From positions 372,001 to 436,000 of the forward strand of contig NZ_LYPB01000050.1 in the NCBI RefSeq assembly GCF_001653565.1: DNA of 64,000 nucleotides. Direction: 5' to 3'. The stretch is from Paenibacillus oryzisoli (GTDB lineage: Bacteria; Bacillota; Bacilli; Paenibacillales; NBRC-103111). The notes under the pieces are model-generated. The model did no database searches. It was not told where the DNA came from and worked only from the letters and a program-made list of their open reading frames with translations. How positions within the stretch are numbered: position 1 is the first letter of the stretch; each line of letters begins with the position of its first letter. Shown here one piece after another: positions 1 to 8,241 of the stretch. Both the position numbers and the translations under genes were made by a program.

Positions 1-1121
1 TCGCGGAGCAGCGTCGTTTTCCCGGCACCATTTGGACCGATAATGGCCACTTTATCCCCAGACTTTATCTCAAAGTTAACATTGTCTAGAAGCAACTCAT
101 CAAAGGCAACACGATAATGATTGACATTGACAACAACGGCGTCCTCAATTTCATTTTCAATAGCGAAACTGATATTCGGCTGCTTAATTTCAACAAATGG
201 CGCTTTAATTCTACGCGCTTCCAATCTTTCTTGAAATCTGACTCTAGCTTTTAATGCTCTCCCTCGAGATGCTTCTGAATTATACGTTGCGATAGCTCTA
301 AGATTATCAATAATGTTATCGTATCTCTCAATTTCTTCTTGTTCAGCGACAGCGATTTCTTGCAACTCAATTTTTGTCTGAAGTAGGGAGAAATTATATT
401 CAATGTAACGCCCGTCAAACTCTTGGATCTCCATGTTTTCGAGGTGTATGATTTTGTTGAAACAATGATTCAATAGATATCGGTTATGCGTAACGACGAG
501 CAGCATTCCTTTGTGAGAATTAATCAGATTTTTAAGCGCATTTAAATTGTCAAAGTCTAAAAACACATCAGGTTCATCCATAATCATTACATCTGGACGA
601 CTAAGCATTTCCTTCATCACTTGAATAAGCTTGAATTCCCCGCCACTCAGGTCGGATACCCTAAGATCTTTGAGCTTCATGAGGTTGGCTAGATTTAACT
701 TTTTATTAATGTTGCTTTCAAAATCAGCTCCACCAATTGAATCAAAAGTGTCTAGAGCCAATTGATACCTTTCTAATAACGCATCCATATCCGATGATGT
801 TTCCATTTCCGTACAAATAGCTGTTATTTCATTTTGTAGCCCAATAAATTCTTCCCCTATATACTCAAACACGGTTGTTTCTTTCGTTTTGTCGAATTGC
901 GGGAATTGACTTACATGCCGAATTTTGCAAGTAGGGTCTATTTCTAACTTGCCCTCGAACAAATATCTTTCTGGATCCATCAATATATCGATCAGTGTAC
1001 TTTTCCCACTGCCACTTGTTCCTATAAAAGCACAATGTTGTGCCTCTTCAAGCGTAAATGAAATGTTATTATATAGTTCTTTTTGCGGAAATGAGAAGGA
1101 CAAGTTTTCAACTTTTATCAT
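1..1121 (-). CDS. ABC-F family ATPase (3' end outside window)
   Basis: The frame opens with ATG at 1121 behind an AAAGG ribosome site and runs off the left edge, giving 373 codons with no stop. It is a soluble duplicated ATPase without membrane segments. The first nucleotide-binding domain has Walker A GTSGSGKST (about residues 34-42), signature LSGGE (about 157) and Walker B VMIMDEPD (about 180). A charged helical linker follows (about 215-330), and a second domain begins with Walker A GPNGAGKTT (about 362). This order is that of ABC-F proteins, which act on the ribosome as translation factors or antibiotic-protection factors and do not transport. The subfamily (resistance type or housekeeping type) cannot be settled because the second domain is cut. 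Confidence 0.85.
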   Translation of the reverse strand, partial: MIKVENLSFSFPQKELYNNISFTLEEAQHCAFIGTSGSGKSTLIDILMDPERYLFEGKLEIDPTCKIRHVSQFPQFDKTKETTVFEYIGEEFIGLQNEITAICTEMETSSDMDALLERYQLALDTFDSIGGADFESNINKKLNLANLMKLKDLRVSDLSGGEFKLIQVMKEMLSRPDVMIMDEPDVFLDFDNLNALKNLINSHKGMLLVVTHNRYLLNHCFNKIIHLENMEIQEFDGRYIEYNFSLLQTKIELQEIAVAEQEEIERYDNIIDNLRAIATYNSEASRGRALKARVRFQERLEARRIKAPFVEIKQPNISFAIENEIEDAVVVNVNHYRVAFDELLLDNVNFEIKSGDKVAIIGPNGAGKTTLLR

Positions 1122-1276
1122 CGTATTACCTTTCTTTATATCAAATTATTAAATGCTTGGAAGACCACGGATCTCAAGTTTACCGTAGTTAGAATAACAC
1201 TTGTTACAACCAACTTCAATCTATTCACACGAATGTTGTTGTTTCATTATATGGAATTCTGTTCACTATGCTGGCC

Positions 1277-1318
1277 AAAAAACCTTCAACCCCACTTTCC
1301 GTGGTTTTGAAGGTTTTT
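1277..1318 (-). terminator. Intrinsic terminator after the sugar isomerase gene
   Basis: Inverted repeat AAAACCTTCAA / TTGAAGGTTTT with an inner CCAC/GTGG pair. A and T tracts lie on both sides, so it can stop the minus-strand isomerase gene ending at 1341 and could also act on the plus strand. Confidence 0.75.
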
Positions 1319-1340
1319 CGTTTCGCTTATTGCCACTAAT

Positions 1341-2192
1341 TTACGCTAACCATTGCTTCACTTTCGCTGAGAAGTTATTCAGCATTTCAACCGTGCCGAA
1401 TTGGCCGCTGAAATCTTCAATACCCAGGTAACCATCATAGCCAACTGCTTTCAAATCATCAAGCACTTGCTTCCAATTCACGATACCCGCATCGATAGGT
1501 GCCCACTCGCTCTTCCAAAGCTTAATGCCATCTTGCTCTTCACCTGAAAGCGTCCATGCCGCGTTCTTCACATGCACATGTGCCAGGTAAGGTCCTAGCA
1601 ATTCAAGACCCATACGGTGGTTCTCGAATCCTTCATGCACCATGTTGCCCGCATCATGAAGCACACCAATGTTCTCAGGTTTGAAACCAGATACGAGTCT
1701 ATGGGCTAGTCCAGCGCTCGCAGTGATCGTATTGTGGTGCGTCTCTACTAAACCTTTCACGCCATACTGCTGGGAAAGCTCTTGAACATGGTGAAGGTAG
1801 TCCACAGCTTTTGCAAACAAATCATTGTAGTTTTTGCTTTTATCATAACCAGGTACGCCAACACGGATGAAGGGAACGCCAATTTTTTGAGCTGCTTTGA
1901 AAACATTCTCCGTTTCAGCTACATCACAGTTATTTAAATAAGGCGTAATGCTCAGGTTCACGAGGTTTTCGTTCAAAGCCGCTTGCTTAAAACGCTCAAG
2001 TTCTGCATCCGAAGCAGCCGGATCGATCGAGCACAAATTATTTCCCCAGAAGGAAGGCTTCTGTCCTACCGCGTCCGCAGGGATATCTTTAAACCGCCAC
2101 TCAATGCCAGTAATACCAGCAGCGGCAGCAACCTTTGCAAGCTCTTCAGGCGCCAAATCAGGTGTAGCTACAGTAAATACGGATAATTTCAT
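1341..2192 (-). CDS. Sugar phosphate isomerase/epimerase (xylose isomerase-like TIM barrel)
   Basis: 283 residues, ATG preceded by a clear AAGGAGG site. The sequence fits the AP-endonuclease-2/xylose-isomerase-like TIM barrel: GIEWRFKD near the N-terminus, then metal-ligand candidates in VETHHN (Glu, His), HDAGNMVHEG (Asp, His) and a C-terminal LGIEDF Glu. Members isomerise or epimerise sugars, keto-acids or inositol derivatives; the substrate cannot be read from sequence. It is divergent from an AraC-type regulator that begins 143 bases away and probably controls it. No other catabolic gene is adjacent. Confidence 0.85.
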   Translation of the reverse strand: MKLSVFTVATPDLAPEELAKVAAAAGITGIEWRFKDIPADAVGQKPSFWGNNLCSIDPAASDAELERFKQAALNENLVNLSITPYLNNCDVAETENVFKAAQKIGVPFIRVGVPGYDKSKNYNDLFAKAVDYLHHVQELSQQYGVKGLVETHHNTITASAGLAHRLVSGFKPENIGVLHDAGNMVHEGFENHRMGLELLGPYLAHVHVKNAAWTLSGEEQDGIKLWKSEWAPIDAGIVNWKQVLDDLKAVGYDGYLGIEDFSGQFGTVEMLNNFSAKVKQWLA

Positions 2193-2335
2193 ATATATGC
2201 CTCCTTAAGTATATAAGCAAGATCCCATTGCATGTTTATCTCTCCTATATTTTGCAGTATAATAAAAACGTATTCATTGCATTAATTGGGCAAAAGTTTG
2301 CTAATATTGACTAGGCTCTCAGAGGAGATCTTCAC

Positions 2336-3187
2336 ATGCAGGAAATGTACAAGAATCTCGATCAGCTGTTGACTTTTCGACATTCCGTAACCCATAATCC
2401 AATTCCGTTGGACTTCCACCAGCATCAGGACCACTATGAAATCTATTTCTTCCTTACTGGCGATGTTCACTATTTCATTGAAAAGCAAGTATATCCCTTG
2501 CAGTACGGAGATTTGCTGATCATGCATAGCAATGAGCTGCATCGGCCTAATTTCCAATCGAAGAAACAGCGCTATGAGAATGTTGTCATTCACTTCAATC
2601 CAGCGGTGCTAGAACATTTTAACTCTCAACAGTTCGACTTGTTGGACTGCTTCAATAATCGTGTTTTTGGTGAGCAGAATCGTATGAGGCTGACACCTCC
2701 GCAAATTGACGACATCATGAAACTCTTCGATCGCATGGAGATGCATCGCCGGCCTCAGGCTTTACCAGGTTCGGAGATTCTTTATTTTGCTACCTTTATT
2801 GAGCTGCTCGTATTCATTAATCGGATCTTCCAGAATCAAGGGAAACAAGAAGAACAAGTCATGATGCCAGACAAGCTATCCTCTCTCTTCGCCTACATCG
2901 ATGAAAATCTAGATCAAGACCTGTCGCTCGAAGTACTCGAACAAGTCGTCTTCATGAACCGTTCCTACTTGTGCCGACTTTTCAAAAAGCATACAGGCAG
3001 CACCATTCACGAGCATATCTTGTTCAAGCGAATCGCCAGGGCCAAACATTTGCTGCGCGAGGGCTCAACTGTAACTGACACTTGCCAGCTAGCGGGCTTC
3101 AACGATTATTCGAACTTCATTCGGACTTTTAAAAAGGCCGTCGGCCTCCCCCCTCGTCAGTACCAATCACAGCAACGACGAGTGTAA
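2336..3187 (+). CDS. AraC family transcriptional regulator with cupin sensor domain
   Basis: 283 residues; the ATG follows a GAGGAG site. The N-terminal part (about 15-150) reads as a cupin-type ligand-binding domain (HQHQDHYEIYFFLTGD, then YPLQYGDLLIM). The C-terminal 100 residues hold the two helix-turn-helix motifs of AraC/XylS proteins (SYLCRLFKKHTG; TDTCQLAGFNDYSNFIRTFK). It lies divergent to the sugar isomerase gene and probably activates it on binding a sugar-like ligand. The inducer is unknown. Confidence 0.92.
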   Translation: MQEMYKNLDQLLTFRHSVTHNPIPLDFHQHQDHYEIYFFLTGDVHYFIEKQVYPLQYGDLLIMHSNELHRPNFQSKKQRYENVVIHFNPAVLEHFNSQQFDLLDCFNNRVFGEQNRMRLTPPQIDDIMKLFDRMEMHRRPQALPGSEILYFATFIELLVFINRIFQNQGKQEEQVMMPDKLSSLFAYIDENLDQDLSLEVLEQVVFMNRSYLCRLFKKHTGSTIHEHILFKRIARAKHLLREGSTVTDTCQLAGFNDYSNFIRTFKKAVGLPPRQYQSQQRRV

Positions 3188-3238
3188 TAGGCAGCAACTG
3201 TTCTGGAAATTTCAAATCTATACTTAGGAGTGATCCTT

Positions 3239-3628
3239 GTGTCACACCATCAAATTACCTCACCGGAAGGATTGGCGCTAGTTGCCAGAATCCGCGAATA
3301 TTGCACCAAACTGCCGGTGGTAGAAGAAAAGGTAGATGGCTTTGGTCACACTACTTTTCGTGTCAAAGACAAGCCCTTTATTTTCATTGGTGAGACCGAT
3401 GGCCGTGTTTCAACCTCGTTCAAAACGAACCTAACAACGCAAGAGTTCCTCTTAAGTCAAGATGGCACGGCATATAAGAAGACACCCTATATCGGCCAGC
3501 ATGGCTGGGTTAGCATTATGGACATTGAGCTAGTGCCATGGTCAGAGATTGAAGACCTGATCCTTGAAGGGTATGCACGGACAGCACCTAAGAAGATTGT
3601 CCAGCAGTTGAAAGAGACCATGGCCTGA
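3239..3628 (+). CDS. MmcQ/YjbR family protein
   Basis: About 129 residues. I take the GTG at 3239 as start because AGGAG (3226-3230) lies eight bases upstream; an in-frame GTG at 3230 overlaps that site. The sequence (GLALVARIREYCTKLPVVEEKVDGFGHTTFRV, quoted in parts: VEEKVDGFGH, then IGQHGWVSI and a C-terminal EGYARTAPKK) matches the small MmcQ/YjbR DUF419 fold. The family has a double-wing DNA-binding-like fold but no firmly known role. It follows the AraC gene by 51 bases on the same strand and may be co-transcribed. Confidence 0.8.
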   Translation: MSHHQITSPEGLALVARIREYCTKLPVVEEKVDGFGHTTFRVKDKPFIFIGETDGRVSTSFKTNLTTQEFLLSQDGTAYKKTPYIGQHGWVSIMDIELVPWSEIEDLILEGYARTAPKKIVQQLKETMA

Positions 3629-3644
3629 GCATACACAGGTTGAA

Positions 3645-3802
3645 AAATTATATTAAATGGAAAATTTTAAAACTACAGTTAATTTCACCATTCTGGCCAA
3701 AGGGTGTCAATGGCTGAAAATAGCTGTAGAATTTCCAGTTATTTGATGTAACCAGCTAAATAAGCCTAAAATAACTGTAGGTTTTCCAGTTATCGCGGCG
3801 CG
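3645..3802 (+). repeat. Intergenic repeat family A, copy 1
   Basis: AT-rich stretch built from related units such as AGCTGTAGAATTTCCAGTTAT and AACTGTAGGTTTTCCAGTTAT, alternating with CAGTTAATTT. Each unit is a weak inverted repeat (AACTG...CAGTT). The same units recur at 17038-17215 and 52808-52998, always outside genes. It fills most of the 377-base gap between the MmcQ gene and the aminopeptidase. Confidence 0.7.
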
Positions 3803-3940
3803 GTGCCTCATGCGGAGCTTGTTAGTGGAGTTGGCAGCAACGGCAGCGCATACATGGATGAGGTTTCTGCGGGGCCATCTGTCGGCGAGAATAGCTTATC
3901 CGCTCAGTTTGGCGCACGGTATGTTTACGATACTACTTGA
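3791..3940 (+). pseudogene. Possible 3' remnant of an unidentified coding sequence
   Basis: Directly after repeat A the base composition shifts and one plus-strand frame reads as protein-like for about 49 codons to a TGA at 3938-3940, including VSGVGSNGSAYMDEVSAG and AQFGARYVYDTT. There is no start codon with a ribosome site, and upstream the frame runs into the repeat. It may be the tail of a gene cut off by repeat insertion or deletion. I do not recognise the family and it may be chance. Confidence 0.25.
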
Positions 3941-3947
3941 CGTAAAT

Positions 3948-3991
3948 AAAAAGGTTGCCCAAGTCATCATTGATGACTTGGGCAACCTTTT
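3948..3991 (-). terminator. Strong intrinsic terminator after the aminopeptidase gene
   Basis: Nearly perfect 20-bp inverted repeat AAAGGTTGCCCAAGTCATCA and its complement around a two-base centre, flanked by A and T runs on both sides. It lies 15 bases past the stop of the minus-strand aminopeptidase gene. Confidence 0.9.
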
Positions 3992-4005
3992 GACTATGCA
4001 AAACA

Positions 4006-5121
4006 TTATTTCAGGTTCTCTGGATTCAACACTAGAAGTTCAGGCAATACGAAGATTCCGTCCTTACGAATCAACACATCGTCAAACCAAATTTCGCCGC
4101 CGCCATACTCAGGACGTTGAATGTTCACCATATCCCAGTGAAGCGAAGATTTGTTGCCGTTGTAGGCATCATCATAGCAATTACCAGGTGTGAAGTGGAA
4201 ACTGCCGTCGATTTTCTCATCGAACAGAATATCTTTCATCGGGTGTTGGATGTATGGATTCACACCAATTGCAAATTCACCAACATAGCGTGCGCCTTCA
4301 TCCATATCAAAAACTTCATTAATGCGATCCGTGTCGTTCGCCGTCGCTTTAACGATTTTACCATTTTCGAAATGAAGCACCACGTTCTCGAAAATAAAGC
4401 CGTCATGTGGCGAAGGCGTATTATAGGAAATGACACCATTCACAGAATCCCTTACAGGGGCGGAGTACACTTCGCCATCTGGAATGTTCAGCTCACCGTC
4501 GCATTTCACGCCGCCAATACCTTTGATCGAGAACGTCAAATCGGTACCTGGGCCAACAAGACGTACTTTGTCCGTGCGATCCATAAGCTCTTTGAGCGGA
4601 TCCATCGCTTTGGACATTTTGCCATAATCCATCGTACATACATTGAAATAGAAATCCTCGAACGCATCCGTGCTCATACTCGCAAGTTGAGCCATTGAGG
4701 ACGTTGGGTAGCGAAGAACAACCCATCTTGTGTCCTTGATGCGAACATCGAAATGTACTTGTTGATAGTACACAGAATTGTAAAGCTTCATTCGATCAGC
4801 TGGAATATCCGACAACTCATAAATATTCGCGCCGCCGCGTACACCGATGTAACCGTTCATTTGTTTCATTTGGAAAGCATCGGCATCCGCCCATGTTTGC
4901 ATTTGAGCTTCCGTACCGTTCATAACGAGCTCACGAATCACAGTATGGTCACGCAAGTTTACGAAGGGATGTGCGCCCGCGGCGTGCACTTTTTTGACGA
5001 TCTCTTTGACAAGAGCAGAATCAATCCCATACGCTTCAATTAAAACATTTTCACCTGGCTGCGCCTTAACAGAATAATTGACCAATACATCAGCAAGCTT
5101 GGTTAATCTAGGATCCAGCAT
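4006..5121 (-). CDS. M29 family metallo-aminopeptidase (AmpS/PepS type)
   Basis: 371 residues, cytoplasmic. It matches peptidase family M29: N-terminal LADVLVNYSVKAQPGENVLIEA, then the co-catalytic metal-ligand region with Glu in NIPDGEV and YVGEFAIG, His in SFHF and the HWDM motif near the C-terminus. M29 enzymes release N-terminal residues from peptides using two metal ions. The ribosome site GAGGAGA lies inside the last codons of the upstream regulator gene, three bases of spacing, so the two genes form one transcript. The family is typically about 370-410 residues, so it appears complete. Confidence 0.92.
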   Translation of the reverse strand: MLDPRLTKLADVLVNYSVKAQPGENVLIEAYGIDSALVKEIVKKVHAAGAHPFVNLRDHTVIRELVMNGTEAQMQTWADADAFQMKQMNGYIGVRGGANIYELSDIPADRMKLYNSVYYQQVHFDVRIKDTRWVVLRYPTSSMAQLASMSTDAFEDFYFNVCTMDYGKMSKAMDPLKELMDRTDKVRLVGPGTDLTFSIKGIGGVKCDGELNIPDGEVYSAPVRDSVNGVISYNTPSPHDGFIFENVVLHFENGKIVKATANDTDRINEVFDMDEGARYVGEFAIGVNPYIQHPMKDILFDEKIDGSFHFTPGNCYDDAYNGNKSSLHWDMVNIQRPEYGGGEIWFDDVLIRKDGIFVLPELLVLNPENLK

Positions 5122-5124
5122 GTG

Positions 5125-5739
5125 TTATCTCTCCTCTTCATTGGCGGGTTCGATGGGGTCAAATCCTCTTTCATGTGTCTGAAAGCCGACCGTCGTCAAA
5201 TAGAACCATTCCCCATTCTCCTCTTGTTCGGCATCTAGTTCATAAATAAGTGCGCGGAATTTACTTACCCATTCGGTGTATTTCGCTCTACTCATTTTGA
5301 CTTCAACCTGCGTCATGATAATCGGCCACTGGGATCGGTCGGGCGATGGAATTTGAAACGCCTCTTCGGGGGCATTAATCGCTCTGTTTCTAGCATGTCC
5401 AAGTACACTTAATGTACGTTCTCGATAATAATTCTCTACCTCCGAAACATACGGGAGCAAGTTCTCACTAGGCACAAAACCACGTGCTACGGCACGATAA
5501 AATTTTTGCACAATGCCATTCTTAAGCTCTGTACGAACGACGCAAATCAAATTATGACGCTCAAGCTCATTCAAATGATAATGCACTTTGGCGCGCGCCA
5601 TCCCTAATAGTTTAGCCAACTGCTGTCCCGTATAAGCTTTCTCTATGAGATATAGCAGTACTCTAGCGCGAAGTGGATCACTAATTGTTTTGAGTTGTTC
5701 GAGTTCTTCAATGATATAAACAGGCTGCAGTTTCATCAT
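5125..5739 (-). CDS. ArsR-like winged-helix transcriptional regulator
   Basis: About 204 residues from the ATG at 5739, chosen because GGGAGGT lies seven bases upstream; an in-frame ATG 14 codons earlier has no good site. Residues 5-90 form an ArsR-type winged helix (LKTISDPLRARVLLYL, then GQQLAKLLGMARAKVHYHLNELE). The C-terminal part is a charged alpha/beta region of unknown ligand. It is co-transcribed with the M29 aminopeptidase. A sigma-A-like promoter and a perfect palindrome lie just upstream, suggesting autoregulation and perhaps a peptide or amino-acid signal. Confidence 0.85.
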   Translation of the reverse strand: MMKLQPVYIIEELEQLKTISDPLRARVLLYLIEKAYTGQQLAKLLGMARAKVHYHLNELERHNLICVVRTELKNGIVQKFYRAVARGFVPSENLLPYVSEVENYYRERTLSVLGHARNRAINAPEEAFQIPSPDRSQWPIIMTQVEVKMSRAKYTEWVSKFRALIYELDAEQEENGEWFYLTTVGFQTHERGFDPIEPANEEER

Positions 5740-5843
5740 GGATCCGACCTCCCTCTCCAGTACCAAGTTCAACGAATGCACCTATGCTAGAACGAGTTTC
5801 ATCTCGAAAAAGCCTTGTTACAAGCGCTTCCTGGTCATCTTAT

Positions 5844-5860
5844 AATCTCTTAAAGAGATT
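5844..5860. promoter_or_regulatory. Palindromic operator candidate, AATCTCTTAAAGAGATT
   Basis: A perfect 17-base palindrome (8-bp arms around one A) sits about 30 bases downstream of the -10 box of the regulator gene's promoter, where a bound repressor would block transcription. The adjacent winged-helix protein is the natural candidate ligand. This is inference from position and symmetry. Confidence 0.55.
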
Positions 5861-5891
5861 AATTAAACGACGGTCAAATCTTTTTAACCGT

Positions 5892-5920
5892 ATCATAATG
5901 CTAAACAGAATCTATGTCAA
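5892..5920 (-). promoter_or_regulatory. Sigma-A-type promoter of the regulator-aminopeptidase operon
   Basis: On the minus strand TTGACA (5920-5915) and TATGAT (5897-5892) are separated by exactly 17 bases, close to perfect consensus. The rest of the 445-base gap 5740-6184 holds the palindrome at 5844 and a terminator at 6021; I see no gene in it. Confidence 0.75.
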
Positions 5921-6020
5921 TTGCGGTTTCTGTCCACCTAAGTCAGTACGAGACCTTAAGATACGGTGGCATTTCACCGCTTTAACGGATTACCGAAATT
6001 AAGCTTTCTACTATGGTAGC

Positions 6021-6059
6021 AAAAAGGGACGTTTCTGTCACCATAAAGGTAGAAACGTC
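6021..6059 (-). terminator. Terminator of the thiamin operon
   Basis: Minus-strand stem GACGTTTCT / AGAAACGTC with a 14-base loop, followed by CCCTTTTT. It lies about 125 bases after the thiE stop and is the first terminator downstream of the operon. Confidence 0.65.
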
Positions 6060-6184
6060 ACCAATAAAAATGAGATATTCTGTAATGCGCCATTCAAATA
6101 GCATTCAGTCATTTATGAACTGTACAAATCTAATAGTTTCAGTAGTATCTACGATGATGGGATCAGGTAGATGAGGGCTCACCA

Positions 6185-6844
6185 CTACAAGAGAAGCAGC
6201 GCACGCAACGCGGCTGCAGCTTCCCGCGGTGAGCGCGCACTCGCGATGGCGCTCACCACTGCAACGCCGTCCGCCCCTGCGCGGATGACGGCGCCTGCAT
6301 TGGTGGCATCGATCCCACCGATGCCTACTAAGGGCAGATGGATGCCGCCTGCGCGCATCCGCGCCAGTACGGCTGGCCCCTGGACCTCACGCGCATCGAG
6401 CTTCGTGCGCGTGGCGTACTGGGGGCCTACGCCTAAGTAGTCGGCGCCTTCGGCCAGCGCCGACTGGGCTTCGCCCAGATCGTGGGCCGACACGCCCACG
6501 ATCATCTTCGGCAGCCGCTCGCGCACCGCGGCGGCTGGGGCATCCTCTTGGCCGATGTGGAGCCCATCGGCCTCAAGCTCTAGAGCCAACCGTTCATCAT
6601 CGTTCACGATGAACGGGATCCCGCGCTGCGCGCAAAGGCGGCGCAGCCGCGCGCCTAGCGCGAGCAGCTCCGGCCCCTGCAGGGCGCCGGGGCCCTTCTC
6701 GCGCAGCTGAAACATCGTGATGCCGCCGTCGATGGCGGCTTCCAGCACTTCATACGGATCTCCCCCGCCACAATTGGGGCTGCCCATCACCAAATACAAA
6801 CGCAGAGCTTTGCGCAGCTCTTCAGCACTCAACATGGCGCTCAT
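6185..6844 (-). CDS. thiE: Thiamin-phosphate synthase
   Basis: 219 residues. It joins HMP pyrophosphate and thiazole phosphate to give thiamin phosphate, the last condensation of the pathway. The family motifs are all present on a TIM barrel: QLREK (about 46), FIVNDD, ADGLHIGQED, VGVSAH, GADYLGVGP with TRTK, and LVGIGGI for the phosphate. The start overlaps the thiD stop as ATGA, with CGAGGTG upstream inside thiD, so translation is probably coupled. The gene is visibly richer in G and C than its neighbours. It is distinct from the tenI paralogue at the head of the operon. Confidence 0.95.
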   Translation of the reverse strand: MSAMLSAEELRKALRLYLVMGSPNCGGGDPYEVLEAAIDGGITMFQLREKGPGALQGPELLALGARLRRLCAQRGIPFIVNDDERLALELEADGLHIGQEDAPAAAVRERLPKMIVGVSAHDLGEAQSALAEGADYLGVGPQYATRTKLDAREVQGPAVLARMRAGGIHLPLVGIGGIDATNAGAVIRAGADGVAVVSAIASARSPREAAAALRALLLL

Positions 6845-7683
6845 CGTGCACCTCGGGTGGCTGTCTCTTGCAGTTCAGCGCCGCGAACACCCTGCTGATA
6901 AGCCCAATGATTCGTCGGTCCATGCCCGCTTCCGATATGTAAAGGCTCCGAAATCGCTGCATGGATGAAGCTCTTCGCCAACTGCAAAGACGCCTTCGTC
7001 GTAAGGCCCTGAGCCAACCCCGAAGTCACGGCTGCCGCAAATGTGCAGCCTGTTCCATGCGTATGCTGCGTATGCAGCCTTTTAGTTGTAAATTCAGTAA
7101 AAGAAACGCCATCAAACAGCAAATCCGTTGCCTGCTCGGTATTCGCTTCATGGCCGCCTTTGATCATCACATGCTTACAGCCGTAGGCATGAATTCGTAT
7201 AGCTGCCTTTTGCCGTGAGTCTGCATCCGTAATCCGCATGCCGCTAAGCACTTCGGCTTCGGGAATATTTGGTGTTACCACATCTGCAAGTGGCAGCAAC
7301 TGCTGAATCATCGCGTCAATTGCTTCCTGTTGTAAGAGTGAAGCCCCGCCTTTGGCGATCATCACCGGGTCCACAATAATCTGCTCCCATGCATACTTCT
7401 TAATCGCCGCCGCGACAATATGAATAATTTCCCCGCTGAAAAGCATCCCTGTTTTCAAAGCATCCGGTCGCAAATCTTCTCCAATAGACGCCAGTTGGCG
7501 TTCAATTGCTTCCCCGCTCATCGGATAGACCCCTTGCACACCCAACGTATTCTGTGCGGTCACAGCGGTAATTACGGACATGCCGTACACGCCGAGCTCC
7601 TGAAACGTCTTCAAATCCGCCTGAATGCCGGCACCACCACCGCTGTCTGATCCGGCAATCGTCAATGCTTTGCAAATCGCCAC
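6841..7683 (-). CDS. thiD: Hydroxymethylpyrimidine / phosphomethylpyrimidine kinase
   Basis: 280 residues, ribokinase-like fold. It phosphorylates HMP and HMP phosphate to HMP pyrophosphate. Motifs: GSDSGGGAGIQADLK at the N-terminus, DPVMIAKGG (about 125), and the anion-hole/catalytic HTHGTGCTF (about 214). The start is GTG at 7683 with AAAGGGGG about eight bases upstream. About 25 residues after the conserved core (GVRGAELQETATRGAR) are variable. It overlaps thiE by four bases. It is separated from thiG by an unusual 506-base gap, so it may rely on readthrough or on a promoter I cannot identify there. Confidence 0.95.
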   Translation of the reverse strand: MAICKALTIAGSDSGGGAGIQADLKTFQELGVYGMSVITAVTAQNTLGVQGVYPMSGEAIERQLASIGEDLRPDALKTGMLFSGEIIHIVAAAIKKYAWEQIIVDPVMIAKGGASLLQQEAIDAMIQQLLPLADVVTPNIPEAEVLSGMRITDADSRQKAAIRIHAYGCKHVMIKGGHEANTEQATDLLFDGVSFTEFTTKRLHTQHTHGTGCTFAAAVTSGLAQGLTTKASLQLAKSFIHAAISEPLHIGSGHGPTNHWAYQQGVRGAELQETATRGAR

Positions 7684-7745
7684 GGTACGCCCCCTTTCCG
7701 ACTCAGCACTTACCCGCTTATGTACTTCTTAGTAGTAATCTAAGT

Positions 7746-7789
7746 TCAAATCAAATCAAATCAATCAAATCAATCAAATCAATCAAATC
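7746..7789. repeat. Simple tandem repeat (TCAAATCAA-type)
   Basis: A run of TCAAATCAA/TCAATCAAA units covers about 44 bases between thiG and thiD, roughly 60 bases upstream of the thiD start. On the minus strand it reads as repeated TTGATTTGA, which lacks a start with a ribosome site. Confidence 0.8.
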
Positions 7790-7849
7790 CAGGTCTACGT
7801 CTCCAAAGATGCATAAAGGCATCCTTTTCCAACCAAAACGCCTCAATTT

Positions 7850-8000
7850 CATAAATACGTGCAAATCTGCAACCTTTTCGCTACTTTCACAGCAAATTGG
7901 ACCATTTGCCGCTAAATAACTGCCTTTTTGCAACTTTCAGGTCATATATAGTCCCTAATGGAGTGAAGTAGATGCCTTTTTGCATTTTTCAAACACATAA
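7850..8000. repeat. Intergenic repeat-like units (GCAAAAAGGCA), possible family C
   Basis: Within the 506-base thiG-thiD gap, minus-strand units TGCAAAAAGGCAtc (near 7970-7985) and TTGCAAAAAGGCAgtt (near 7918-7932), plus a weaker GCGAAAAGGTTGCA near 7870, recur at about 50-base spacing separated by unlike sequence. The layout resembles repeat families A and B but with another core. I see no gene here. Confidence 0.45.
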
Positions 8001-8062
8001 GTCACTGTTGGATGAGGGAAACACTGCGACTCCGAGTAACAATGAACCTTAAACTTCCAGTT

Positions 8063-8241
8063 CAACTGACTCATCTACTCAACCCCACACAACCCTACGC
8101 TCTGCTCAATCCATCCATCCATCGAAGAACTCGCAGACGCTTAGCATTCTCCAAATCCAACTGACTCCTCTACTCAACCCCACACGACCCTAAACTCTGC
8201 TAAATCCATCCATGGGAGAACTCGCGGACGCATATCGCTTC
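8063..8241. repeat. Diverged tandem duplication of the thiG 3' end
   Basis: Two imperfect copies of about 85 bases lie in tandem (8063-8149 and 8158-8241). Both contain AACTGACT-C-TCTACTCAACCCCACAC, CTCTGCT-AATCCATCCAT and GAACTCGC-GACGC. The right copy contains the last codons and the TAG stop of thiG; the left copy is a non-coding relic just downstream. Confidence 0.8.

Noticed and set aside
4117-4698. Plus-strand frame opposite the M29 aminopeptidase
   Set aside because: It is a shadow frame with no ribosome site; the minus-strand protein has conserved catalytic motifs.
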